In this document: in pieces, positions 38,505 through 46,804 of the stretch
How the letters are laid out: each line of letters starts with the position of its first letter
Numbering within the stretch: position 1 is the first letter of the stretch
Source of the DNA: Pseudarthrobacter sp. Fe7
GTDB lineage: Bacteria; Actinomycetota; Actinomycetes; Actinomycetales; Micrococcaceae
NCBI GenBank assembly: GCA_024372495.1
Contig: CP099977.1
Coordinates: 1,984,001-2,048,000 of the forward strand
Direction of reading: 5' to 3'
Length of the DNA: 64,000 nt
Position numbers and translations under genes: made by a program
Notes under the pieces: model-generated
The model's input: only the letters and a program-made list of their open reading frames with translations
Told to the model about the DNA's origin: nothing
The model's database searches: none

Positions 38505-38624
38505 TTTCCCTTGGGTGCCCGGCGGAACAAGCCGCCTTGGGCGCCGGTCAGTCCTGGAGCGCGCTGTTGTTCCCCGGTACAGCCGCGAGGGCGCCCTGCC
38601 CCGCCGCAGGTCTCCGGTCGAGCC

Positions 38625-39359
38625 CTAGTTCCTGGAGACAAAGGGCAGTCCGTTGGCTGCGGCCACGGCGCCCAGCAAGGCGTCCACCTCGCTCCGCCTG
38701 CCGCCGCCGTCGTTTGCTCCCCGTGCCAGGGTGCCGATCATTGCCGTCCGCGTGCCCGGATAGCGGGTCCGCAGTTCGTTGATCAGCCGTTCGGCGTTTT
38801 ATGCAATCTGGGCGTTGCTTGCACCTCCGGCGGCATCATTCCCGCCGCCCTCGACCACAATCAGCGCGGGAGTGCCGGAGGGAAGCTGCCAGTCCCCGCG
38901 CTGTAGCGCGTCCACATAATTGCCGGTGGTGCCGTTCGCCGCCACGTAGCCGGTGCCCCCGCGGCCGCAGAAGTAAACATCGTAGCCGGCGGCGGCCAGC
39001 CCCAGGCGAGGCCAGCCGTCGGCGGGTTCCGACTGCGAATCCCCAATCAGCAGCACGGTCCGGCCGATGTCCGGCAGTACCGCTTCAAGCCTTCCGTTGC
39101 CGGCATTCCGGACATAGGCAGTGGCTGCAACCGCCGGCTTCGCGCTGCCCGGCAGCCCGGCTGAGGCGGTGCCGCTCCCTGCCTGGCCCGCGGCAGCCGG
39201 TGACAGGCCACGCTCAGGGGAGCCGAACGGGCGGTGTCCGGCGCCTCCCAGGACGCCGGACACCGCCACGAGCCCGGACACCACTGCGGCGGCAGCCCAT
39301 GCGGCACCGCGCAGTGTGCTGGCGCTGGCAGGGGGCATCGTTGTCTCCGGCGTACTCAA
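38625..39359 (-). pseudogene. SGNH/GDSL hydrolase gene with an in-frame stop
   Basis: Reads as an exported SGNH hydrolase: N-terminal membrane/signal segment (residues about 18-40), catalytic-Ser block L-L-I-G-D-S-Q-S, Gly block and G-G-G-N-D-A block. An in-frame TAA at 38799-38801 ends the protein after 186 codons, yet the same frame continues for 57 codons with sensible sequence (N-A-E-R-L-I-N-E-L-R-T-R-Y-P-G-T) to TAG 38625-38627. This is a substitution, not an indel. Even the full-length version lacks an obvious C-terminal D-x-x-H. Either a real nonsense mutation or another sequence error; the coding strand is otherwise well preserved. Confidence 0.65.
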
Positions 39360-39611
39360 AAGGGCGGGCGCTGTGTCACAGACATCATGCCATGCACGTA
39401 GAGGCGGCAGTGAACTTGGTCACACCGGGCGGCGGGGTTGCCTGAAAGCGGCATCCCAGGCGGCCAGCAATCCCACCGGAATTTAGGCCAACAAATGGCT
39501 CAGCGGCTAGAATAGAGGAAGGCGCCCTGTGCCAAGGGCCTTGTCCGTCGTGCGTTCCAGTTGGAAATGTCGCGATACAACAGCTGACTCCACTGAATCG
39601 AGCCTTTACGC

Positions 39612-41539
39612 ATGTCTGAAACCACCACCAACACCGCGGTAGCCACTGCCTCGCGCAGTGACCTGCGCAACGTCGCGATTGTGGCCCACGTTGACCACGG
39701 CAAGACCACTTTGGTCGACGCCATGCTCAAGCAGACCAACTCCTTTGCCGAGCACAACCACCTCGAAGACCGCGTGATGGACTCCGGTGACCTTGAGCGC
39801 GAAAAGGGCATCACCATCCTGGCCAAGAACACCACGGTGGCCTACAACGGTCCGTCCTCCAACGGTGAGACCATCACCATCAACGTCATCGACACCCCGG
39901 GCCACGCCGACTTCGGTGGCGAGGTGGAGCGCGGCCTGTCCATGGTCGACGGCGTCGTCCTCCTCGTTGACGCATCCGAGGGCCCGCTGCCGCAGACCCG
40001 CTTCGTTCTCCGCAAGGCCCTGGCCGCGCACCTGCCCGTCATCCTGCTGGTCAACAAGACCGACCGTCCCGATGCCCGCATCGAGGAAGTCGTTCATGAG
40101 TCCATGGACCTGCTCCTGGGCCTGGCCTCAGACCTGGCCGACGAGGTTCCCGACCTCGACCTGGACAAGATCCTCGAAGTTCCCGTCGTTTACGCCGCAG
40201 CCAAGGTTGGCCGCGCATCCCTCGAGCAGCCCGCCGACGGCACCGCCCCGGAGAACGAGGACCTCGAACCCCTGTTCAAGACCATCATCGAGCACATCCC
40301 GGCCCCCACGTACAACCCCGAGGGCGTCCTGCAGGCTCACGTCACCAACCTGGACGCGTCCCCGTTCCTGGGCCGCCTCGCGCTGCTCCGCATCTACAAC
40401 GGCACCCTCCGCAAGGGGCAGACCGTAGCCTGGGCCCGCGCGAACGGTGAGCTGAAGAACGTCAAGATCACCGAACTGCTCGCCACCAAGGCCCTGGACC
40501 GCGTTCCGGCCGAGTCCGCAGGCCCCGGCGAGATCGTCGCCGTCGCCGGCATCGAGGACATCACCATCGGTGAGACCCTGACCGACGCTGAGAACCCGCA
40601 GCCGCTGCCGCTGATCACGGTGGACGACCCCGCGATCTCCATGACCATCGGTATCAATACCTCCCCCTGGCCGGCAAGGTCAAGGGCGCCAAGGTCACTG
40701 CGCGCCAGGTCAAGGACCGCCTGGACAAGGAACTGATCGGTAACGTCTCCATCAAGGTGCTCCCCACCGAGCGTCCCGATGCCTGGGAAGTCCAGGGCCG
40801 TGGCGAGCTGGCGCTGGCCATCCTGGTTGAGCAGATGCGCCGCGAAGGCTTCGAGCTGACCGTGGGCAAGCCGCAGGTTGTCACCAGGATCGTTGACGGC
40901 AAGGTCCATGAGCCCATGGAGCACATGACCATCGACGTGCCCGAGGAATACCTGGGCGCCGTCACCCAGCTCATGGCTGCCCGCAAGGGCCGCATGACCA
41001 ACATGGCCAACCACGGCACTGGCTGGTGCCGCATGGAGTTCATCGTTCCGGCCCGTGGCCTGATCGGTTTCCGCACGCGGTTCCTGACGGACACCCGCGG
41101 TGCCGGCATCGCAGCTTCCATTTCCGAAGGCTACGAGCCGTGGGCCGGCCCCATCGAGTACCGCACCAACGGTTCCATGGTTGCTGACCGCGCCGGCGTT
41201 GTAACCCCGTTCGCCATGATCAACCTGCAGGAACGCGGTTCCTTCTTCGTCAAGCCCACCTCTGAGGTGTACGAGGGCATGATCGTCGGCGAGAACTCCC
41301 GCGCCGACGACATGGACGTCAACATCACCAAGGAAAAGAAGCTCACCAACATGCGTGCCGCTTCCTCCGACACCTTCGAGAACCTGACGCCGCCGCGCGA
41401 CCTGACCCTCGAAGAGTCACTCGAATTCGCCCGCGAGGACGAGTGCGTCGAGGTGACCCCTGACGCCATCCGCATCCGCAAGGTCATCCTGGACACCAAC
41501 GAGCGCGCCAAGGCCAACCGCGCCCGCGCCAAGGCCTAG
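39612..41539 (+). CDS. typA: Translational GTPase TypA/BipA, one apparent deletion
   Basis: A 642-aa ribosome-binding GTPase: G1 A-H-V-D-H-G-K-T-T, switch region [10 protein letters not shown]3 [12 protein letters not shown]4 N-K-T-D-R-P, then EF-G-like domains and the TypA C-terminal domain. It acts in 50S assembly and stress adaptation. One base is missing in the C run 40663-40667; restoring it gives [11 protein letters not shown] and 643 codons. Upstream 100-nt leader with a TAGAAT box around 39508. Followed by a strong terminator. Confidence 0.93.
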
Positions 41540-41553
41540 TAACTCCGCAGTAA

Positions 41554-41593
41554 CGCAGAATGCCACCGGCTCCCGAGCCGGTGGCATTCTGCG
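41554..41593. terminator. Terminator of typA (bidirectional)
   Basis: A perfect 18-bp stem (arms 41554-41571 and 41576-41593) closing a CCCG tetraloop. It lies between typA and the convergent small gene at 41657-41896 and can serve both. Confidence 0.9.
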
Positions 41594-41656
41594 TTTACTC
41601 CCGCTGTGAAGCCAGGCCCATGGGCAGGGATATTCCCTGTGGGGTGAGTAAGGGCC

Positions 41657-41896
41657 TTAGCGTGAGGCTGCGCGCCGCGGGGGAGCCGGCGGCACTTCCT
41701 TGGCGGCCACCACAAGCTCAAGGGGAATCACGACGTCGGACTGGCGGGTGCGGACGGTGCAGGAACCGGCGGCGCACGCCAGCAGGTGGCCCAGGGCGTC
41801 CGTGAAGCCGCCCTCGATCCGGTAGCGCACCACCACCCTGGTACCGGGCTCGGCCGCTGCAAGGAATTGGGCGGGCGCAGGCGCTGGCAGACTCAC
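41657..41896 (-). CDS. Small stand-alone domain resembling the N-terminus of actinobacterial GNATs
   Basis: A 79-aa protein: G-T-R-V-V-V-R-Y-R-I-E-G-G-F-T-D-A-L-G near the start, then V-I-P-L-E-L-V-V-A-A-K-E-V-P-P-A-P and a basic end. This small beta-barrel-like module is known to me as the first domain of larger actinobacterial GNAT acetyltransferases that sit next to the ferredoxin/dapC genes. Here no acetyltransferase follows in frame or in a neighbouring frame. It faces away from fdxA, sharing an approximately 140-bp region. Role unknown; similarity judged by eye. Confidence 0.6.
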   Translation of the reverse strand: MSLPAPAPAQFLAAAEPGTRVVVRYRIEGGFTDALGHLLACAAGSCTVRTRQSDVVIPLELVVAAKEVPPAPPRRAASR

Positions 41897-42033
41897 CAGT
41901 TCATACTAGGCCGCCGGCTAGGTTCGCGGTAACGGGCTGGGAGATAATAGGCTCAGATGTCAAGAGTCCGGCCGTGCTGCCGGATGCAACAGCCGGCGCG
42001 CAAGCCGGAACCCAACGTGGAGAGGCCAGGGAC

Positions 42034-42360
42034 GTGACGTACGTAATCGCGCAGCCGTGTGTGGATGTTAAGGACAAGGCGTGCATTGAGGAATGCCCGG
42101 TCGATTGCATCTATGAAGGCGAGCGTTCGCTGTACATCCATCCGGACGAATGCGTCGACTGCGGCGCCTGCGAACCGGTGTGCCCGGTGGAGGCCATCTA
42201 CTACGAGGATGACACCCCGGAGGAATGGGCTGACTACTACAAGGCCAACGTCGAATTCTTCGACGACCTCGGCTCCCCGGGCGGTGCGGCAAAGATCGGC
42301 AACACGGGCAAGGACCACCCGATGATCGCCGCCCTGCCGCCACAGAACCAAGACCACTGA
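42034..42360 (+). CDS. fdxA: 7Fe ferredoxin
   Basis: A 108-aa ferredoxin of the actinobacterial FdxA/FdxC type with [3Fe-4S] and [4Fe-4S] clusters: C-V-D-V-K-D-K-A-C-I-E-E-C-P-V-D-C for the first half and C-V-D-C-G-A-C-E-P-V-C-P-V-E-A for the second. GTG 42034 gives the family start V-T-Y-V-I-A-Q-P-C with a GGCCAGGGA site upstream. It is a low-potential cytosolic electron carrier. dapC starts 14 bases after its stop, the same pair as mycobacterial fdxC-dapC. Confidence 0.93.
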   Translation: MTYVIAQPCVDVKDKACIEECPVDCIYEGERSLYIHPDECVDCGACEPVCPVEAIYYEDDTPEEWADYYKANVEFFDDLGSPGGAAKIGNTGKDHPMIAALPPQNQDH

Positions 42361-42374
42361 CGCGGACGGAAAAC

Positions 42375-43526
42375 GTGACCGCAGCAGTGAATTCGTTTGG
42401 CCTCAACCTGCCCGACTACCCGTGGGAGGCCATGGCCCCCTACGTCGCCAAGGCATCTGAATACCCGGGCGGAGCAGTCAATCTTTCCATCGGCACACCC
42501 GTGGATCCCACGCCGCAGCTGGTCCAGGATGCCCTGAAAGCGGCCGCCAACGCCCCCGGCTATCCCACGGTCCACGGCACCCCTGCCCTCCGGGAAGCCA
42601 TTGCCGGCTGGTTCGAACGCCGGCGCGGCGTACCCGGCATGGACCCGCGCAACATTATGCCCACGGTGGGTTCAAAGGAACTCGTTGCGTGGCTCCCGCT
42701 GCTGCTGGGCCTCAAGCCCGGAGACGTCGTCGTACGCCCCAAGGTGGCTTACCCCACGTACGACATCGGCGCCACCTTCGCGGGGGTCACCTCCGTGGCC
42801 ACCGACAACCTTGACGAACTCGATGACGCTACGCGGGCGCGGGTGCGCCTCATCTGGGTCAACTCGCCCGGCAACCCCACAGGCAGCGTCCGGGACGCGC
42901 AGTCCCTGAAGGCCCTTGTGGTTCAGGCGCGTGAACTCGGCGCTGTAGTGGCCTCGGACGAGTGCTACGCCGAACTTGGCTGGGGCGACTGGGACGTCCA
43001 GCGCGGCGGCCGGCGCGTCCCGAGCATCCTCGATCCCGACGTTGCAGGCGGCTCGCACCAGGGCCTGCTGGCCGTGTATTCGCTGAGCAAGCAGTCCAAC
43101 CTGGCGGGCTACCGCGCAGCATTCGTCGCCGGTGACCCGGACCTGATGCCCAACCTGGTCAACAGCCGTAAGCATGCGGGCATGATCGTACCCTTCCCGG
43201 TCCAGGAGGCCATGCGCGTGGCGCTGGGTGACGATACCCACGTCGAGGCCCAGAAGGACCTGTACCGCGGCCGGCGGGAACGGCTGGTGCCCGCGCTGCT
43301 GGACTTCGGCCTGGAGATCAAGGATTCCGATGCCGGCCTGTACCTGTGGTCGACAGCGGGGGAGGACACCTGGGCCACGGTTTCCCGGCTGGCCGAACGG
43401 GGCATCGTGGTGGGCCCGGGCGTCTTCTACGGAGACGCGGGCAACGGCTACGTCCGGGTGGCCCTGACCGGATCCGATGAGCGGATCGACGCGGCTGTTG
43501 CACGACTGGCCGGTTCCGGCTCCTGA
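42375..43526 (+). CDS. dapC: Succinyldiaminopimelate transaminase
   Basis: A 383-aa class I PLP aminotransferase of the actinobacterial DapC type: L-P-D-Y-P-W at the N-terminus, N-S-P-G-N-P-T-G, A-S-D-E-C-Y-A-E and the PLP lysine in Y-S-L-S-K-Q-S-N-L-A-G-Y-R. It makes N-succinyl-LL-diaminopimelate in lysine/meso-DAP synthesis. The other succinylase genes, dapD and dapE, are about 7 kb downstream. GTG start 14 bases after fdxA, so probably cotranscribed. Intact. Confidence 0.9.
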   Translation: MTAAVNSFGLNLPDYPWEAMAPYVAKASEYPGGAVNLSIGTPVDPTPQLVQDALKAAANAPGYPTVHGTPALREAIAGWFERRRGVPGMDPRNIMPTVGSKELVAWLPLLLGLKPGDVVVRPKVAYPTYDIGATFAGVTSVATDNLDELDDATRARVRLIWVNSPGNPTGSVRDAQSLKALVVQARELGAVVASDECYAELGWGDWDVQRGGRRVPSILDPDVAGGSHQGLLAVYSLSKQSNLAGYRAAFVAGDPDLMPNLVNSRKHAGMIVPFPVQEAMRVALGDDTHVEAQKDLYRGRRERLVPALLDFGLEIKDSDAGLYLWSTAGEDTWATVSRLAERGIVVGPGVFYGDAGNGYVRVALTGSDERIDAAVARLAGSGS

Positions 43527-43550
43527 GGGTACGTAATAATCATGTGACTC

Positions 43551-43566
43551 GCCCCACATCCGGGGC
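43551..43566 (+). terminator. Short terminator after dapC
   Basis: GCCCC-ACATCC-GGGGC followed by ATTTTA, 24 bases after the dapC stop. The stem is only 5 bp, so it may be weak. The 200 bases from here to gltA form the gltA promoter/leader, with no other gene. Confidence 0.55.
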
Positions 43567-43766
43567 ATTTTAGGCTGGATGGGAAGCCTGCGGATTAGTG
43601 ACACCCGCCAAGGAGCGGTACTTTTTAAGTTGACGATCAATGGTGGCTTTCTACAAGAAGGCAGCCCGGGTGTTGGAACCTGTCTTCTCAGGCTCAAGTG
43701 CGCGGCTCACCTGATGTTGGATCAAGCTTTCGACAGAGGCCGAAGACGCCTCATGAAGGGGACTCC

Positions 43767-45053
43767 ATGACTGAGACCAACAATGCTGCGACCCTGCTCC
43801 ACGCAGGTGGAGAGCTGAAGCTCCCGCGCATCCAGGTTGTTGAAGGGAACGAGGGTTACGACGTCTCCAAGCTGCTGAAGCAGACCGGTGCCGTGACTTT
43901 TGACCCCGGCTTCATGAACACCGCAGCAACCACCTCCGCCATCACCTACATCGATGGCGATGCAGGCATCCTGCGCTACCGCGGATACCCCATCGAGCAG
44001 CTGGCGCAGCACTCCAGCTTCCTCGAGGTGTCCTACCTGCTGATCTACGGCAACCTGCCCACGTCCACCGAACTGGACGAGTTCGACCAGAAGATCCGGC
44101 GCCACACCCTGCTCCACGAGGAGCTCAAGGGCTTCTTCGGCGGCTTCCCCCGCGACGCGCACCCCATGCCGGTGCTGTCCTCGGCCGTGTCCGCGCTGTC
44201 CACGTTCTACCAGGATTCGCTGGACCCGTTCAACGCCGAGCAGGTGGAGGTTTCCACCATCCGCCTCATGGCCAAGCTGCCGGTCATCGCCGCCTACGCG
44301 CACAAGAAGTCCATCGGGCAGCCCATGCTGTACCCGGACAACTCAATGAACCTGGTGGAGAACTTCCTGCGCCTCAGCTTCGGCCTGCCCGCCGAGCAGT
44401 ACGAACTGGACCCGGTGATCGTCAAGGCCCTGGACCTGCTGCTCATCCTGCATGCGGACCACGAGCAAAACTGCTCCACCTCCACCGTGCGCCTTGTGGG
44501 CTCCTCCAACGCCAACCTCTTCGCCTCCGTTTCGGCCGGCATCAACGCTCTCTTCGGCCCGGCCCACGGCGGCGCCAACGAGGCCGTGCTGAAGATGCTC
44601 CGCCAGATCCAGGCCGAGGGCCTCAAGCCCGAGGACTACATGGAGAAGGTCAAGAACAAGGAAGACGGGGTCCGCCTCATGGGCTTCGGACACCGCGTCT
44701 ACAAGAACTACGACCCGCGCGCCAAGATCGTCAAGGCCACGGCCCACGAGATCCTTAGCAAGCTCGGCGGCAACGACGAACTGCTGGACATCGCCATGCG
44801 CCTGGAAGAGAAGGCGCTCAGCGATGACTACTTCATCCAGCGCAAGCTCTACCCGAACGTGGACTTCTACACCGGCCTGATCTACAAGGCCATGGGCTTC
44901 CCCGAGAAGATGTTCACCGTCCTGTTCGCCATCGGCCGCCTTCCGGGCTGGATTGCCCAGTGGCGCGAAATGATCAGCGACCCGAACACCAAGATCGGCC
45001 GCCCGCGCCAGCTGTACATCGGTGAGCCGGAGCGTGACTACCCGGCCCGCTGA
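43767..45053 (+). CDS. gltA: Citrate synthase
   Basis: A 428-aa type II citrate synthase that joins oxaloacetate and acetyl-CoA at the entry of the TCA cycle. The catalytic residues are visible: His in H-A-D-H-E-Q-N-C-S-T-S, His in G-F-G-H-R-V-Y and Asp in N-V-D-F-Y-T-G. ATG 43767 has AAGGGGA upstream. The leader back to dapC is about 200 bases, longer than for most genes here. Its terminator hairpin is split by the IS30 insertion, so transcripts may run into the transposase gene. Confidence 0.95.
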   Translation: MTETNNAATLLHAGGELKLPRIQVVEGNEGYDVSKLLKQTGAVTFDPGFMNTAATTSAITYIDGDAGILRYRGYPIEQLAQHSSFLEVSYLLIYGNLPTSTELDEFDQKIRRHTLLHEELKGFFGGFPRDAHPMPVLSSAVSALSTFYQDSLDPFNAEQVEVSTIRLMAKLPVIAAYAHKKSIGQPMLYPDNSMNLVENFLRLSFGLPAEQYELDPVIVKALDLLLILHADHEQNCSTSTVRLVGSSNANLFASVSAGINALFGPAHGGANEAVLKMLRQIQAEGLKPEDYMEKVKNKEDGVRLMGFGHRVYKNYDPRAKIVKATAHEILSKLGGNDELLDIAMRLEEKALSDDYFIQRKLYPNVDFYTGLIYKAMGFPEKMFTVLFAIGRLPGWIAQWREMISDPNTKIGRPRQLYIGEPERDYPAR

Positions 45054-45111
45054 TCGCTGATCAACCAAGGCAATAACGACGACGGCCGCCCACCTTCCAG
45101 GCGGGTTCTAG

Positions 45112-45154
45112 CGGTCGTTGCAACACCCAGAATTTTTGGGAGTTGCAACGACCG
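45112..45154 (+). promoter_or_regulatory. Left-end hairpin ending at the transposase start codon
   Basis: CGGTCGTTGCAAC (45112-45124) and GTTGCAACGACCG (45142-45154) form a perfect 13-bp stem with a 17-nt loop. The last base of the stem is the G of the GTG start. In RNA read in from gltA this would hide the start region; in DNA it gives a second, inverted copy of the terminal repeat. Confidence 0.7.
45113..45126 (+). repeat. Left terminal inverted repeat of the IS30 element
   Basis: GGTCGTTGCAACAC, the exact reverse complement of 46737-46750. It contains the 8-bp palindrome GTTGCAAC. Confidence 0.9.
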
Positions 45155-46729
45155 TGTCGTATTTAACGAACGAACCGGTAAGCCGGCGGAAGCACACGCC
45201 TGAGCAAAAGGCTCAGTTCTTTCAAGCCCTCGATCGTCTTGGCAGCGTCACTGCCGCAGCTTTGGAGCTTGGACTCAATCGGATGACTTGTTACCAGTGG
45301 TGCCGGAAGGCCGGCATCCGGAACGAGCAGGCCGTCAGGATGCAATACACGCCGAGGCAGAAGGAAGAGTTCCTCTTGGTCCTCCGGCGTGTGGGGAGTG
45401 TGACTCTGGCCGCTGCCGAACTTGGGTTGAACGTCAATACCTGCCACCGTTGGGCCTCAGAAGCGGGGATTGCCAGCAAAGCCCCAGGATCCGGCCGACG
45501 GGAGAAATTCCTCCGGCTGCGTGAGGCCGGAATGAGCCGAAGTGCAGCCGTCACCGCCGTAGGAGTCAATCCCAAGACTGCCCGGGAATGGGAGCGCGGG
45601 ATCCGGAAGTCCGGCGGGCGACGCATTTACCCGGATGGCCGGGTGGTCGATTACAAACGTGGTGTGAGCACTATGACCTCTTCCGCAGGCACAACAGGAA
45701 CGGTGCCGGTCTCGGGATCAGCGTTAGAGAAACCTATCGACCCGCGCTACCTCAAAGTTCAGGAACGGGAAATGATCCGGGATCTGCAGGCAGTTGGATC
45801 CTCGGTCAGGGCGATCGCCCGCACCATCGGCAGATCGCCCTCAACAGTCAGCCGCGAGCCTGGCGCGAAATGCCGATCCGCGGATGGGCTACTTGCCCCA
45901 CGGAGCGCATCGTAAGGCAGCTACCCGGCGGAGGCGGCCCAAGACCGCCAAACTGGCCATTGAGTCGGACCTGCGTAACTACGTGAAGAACAAGTTGCTC
46001 CTACGCTGGTCTCCAGAGCAGATCAGCCACACCCTGGTCGAAGAGTTCCCCGACAAACCGGAGATGCGCGTGAGCCCAGAGACCATTTATCAGGCCCTCT
46101 ACGTCCAGGCCCGGGGCGGACTCAAACGCCAGGTCCAGGCAGCGCTGCGCACCGGTCGGGCACGCCGCAAACCCCACCGTACGGACGAGCAGCGCACCCC
46201 CAGGTTCGTAGATCCGATGATCATGATTTCCGAACGGCCCCCTGAGATCGAGGACCGCGCGGTGCCCGGCCATTGGGAGGGCGACCTGATCACCGGCGCC
46301 CTGAACCAGTCCGCGATCGCAACCTTGGTCGAGCGCACCACCCGATACGTAATGCTCGTTCACCTGCCGAATGACCACACTGCCGAAACTGTCCGTGACT
46401 GCCTCATCAGAACCATGTCCGCTTTACCCGAGCACCTGCGAGGTTCTCTGACATGGGACCAGGGCGCGGAAATGGCAGGACATAAATCGTTCACCCTCGC
46501 CACCGACATGCAGGTCTACTTCTGCGACCCTGCCAGCCCCTGGCAGCGCGGATCCAACGAGAACACCAACGGCCTGCTGCGACAGTACTTCCCCAAAGGC
46601 ACCGACCTGTCCGTCTACGGCCCTGAAGACCTCGAACACGTCGCCCAGGAACTCAACGGCCGTCCACGCAAAACGCTCGGCTGGAAGACCCCAGCCGAGC
46701 GCTTACGTGATTTACTACAAACCACCTAA
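45154..46729 (+). CDS. IS30-family transposase with extra N-terminal HTH repeats, one insertion
   Basis: The reconstructed protein is 524 aa, longer than the usual 320-400. Residues 1-140 hold two similar HTH repeats of about 45 aa (T-P-E-Q-K-A-Q-F and T-P-R-Q-K-E-E-F starts) and a third HTH; then the IS30 HTH (S-V-R-A-I-A-R-T-I-G-R-S-P-S-T-V-S-R-E-L) and the DDE core: G-H-W-E-G-D-L, T-W-D-Q-G-A-E-M and N-E-N-T-N-G-L-L-R-Q-Y-F-P-K-G. The frame breaks at 45856-45862 (GAGCTG read as GAGCCTG), right after the IS30 HTH. GTG 45154 is the likely start; TTG 45118 is in frame but inside the terminal repeat. Confidence 0.88.
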
Positions 46730-46736
46730 CCAACAG

Positions 46737-46750
46737 GTGTTGCAACGACC
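46737..46750 (-). repeat. Right terminal inverted repeat of the IS30 element
   Basis: GTGTTGCAACGACC, the exact reverse complement of 45113-45126, starting 7 bases after the transposase stop. Confidence 0.9.
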
Positions 46751-46804
46751 CCTAGAAACCGCCCCACAGGTGGGCGGCCGTTTCGCGTTGGACGGGGGAG
46801 AGGG

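Larger units (their letters stand above)
45112..46751 (+). mobile_element. IS30-family insertion sequence
   Basis: A 1.64-kb element with 14-bp perfect terminal inverted repeats, one IS30-type DDE transposase and CTAG on both sides (45108-45111 and 46752-46755). The CTAG copies look like a 4-bp target duplication, or a 2-3 bp duplication within a palindromic target, which is the family norm. The exact boundary is uncertain by one base on each side because the outermost bases (C left, C right) do not pair. It sits in the apex of the gltA terminator. Confidence 0.88.
45083..46780. other. gltA terminator hairpin split by the IS30 insertion
   Basis: The arms CGGCCGCCCACCT (45083-45095) and AGGTGGGCGGCCG (46768-46780) are exact reverse complements, now 1.67 kb apart. 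With the insertion and one CTAG copy removed they close a loop that is itself a near-perfect 20-bp palindrome, GGCGGGTTCTAGAAACCGCC, centred on CTAG. Before insertion this would have been a strong bidirectional terminator between gltA and galE. Confidence 0.8.

Noticed and set aside
38453..38624. A missing C-terminal catalytic part of the SGNH hydrolase downstream of its second stop
   Set aside because: All three minus-strand frames here were read and none gives a D-x-x-H motif or SGNH-like sequence.
45112..46751. Composite transposon or genomic island around the IS
   Set aside because: Only one copy of the element is present, both flanks are core genes, and the arms of one hairpin rejoin cleanly when it is removed.
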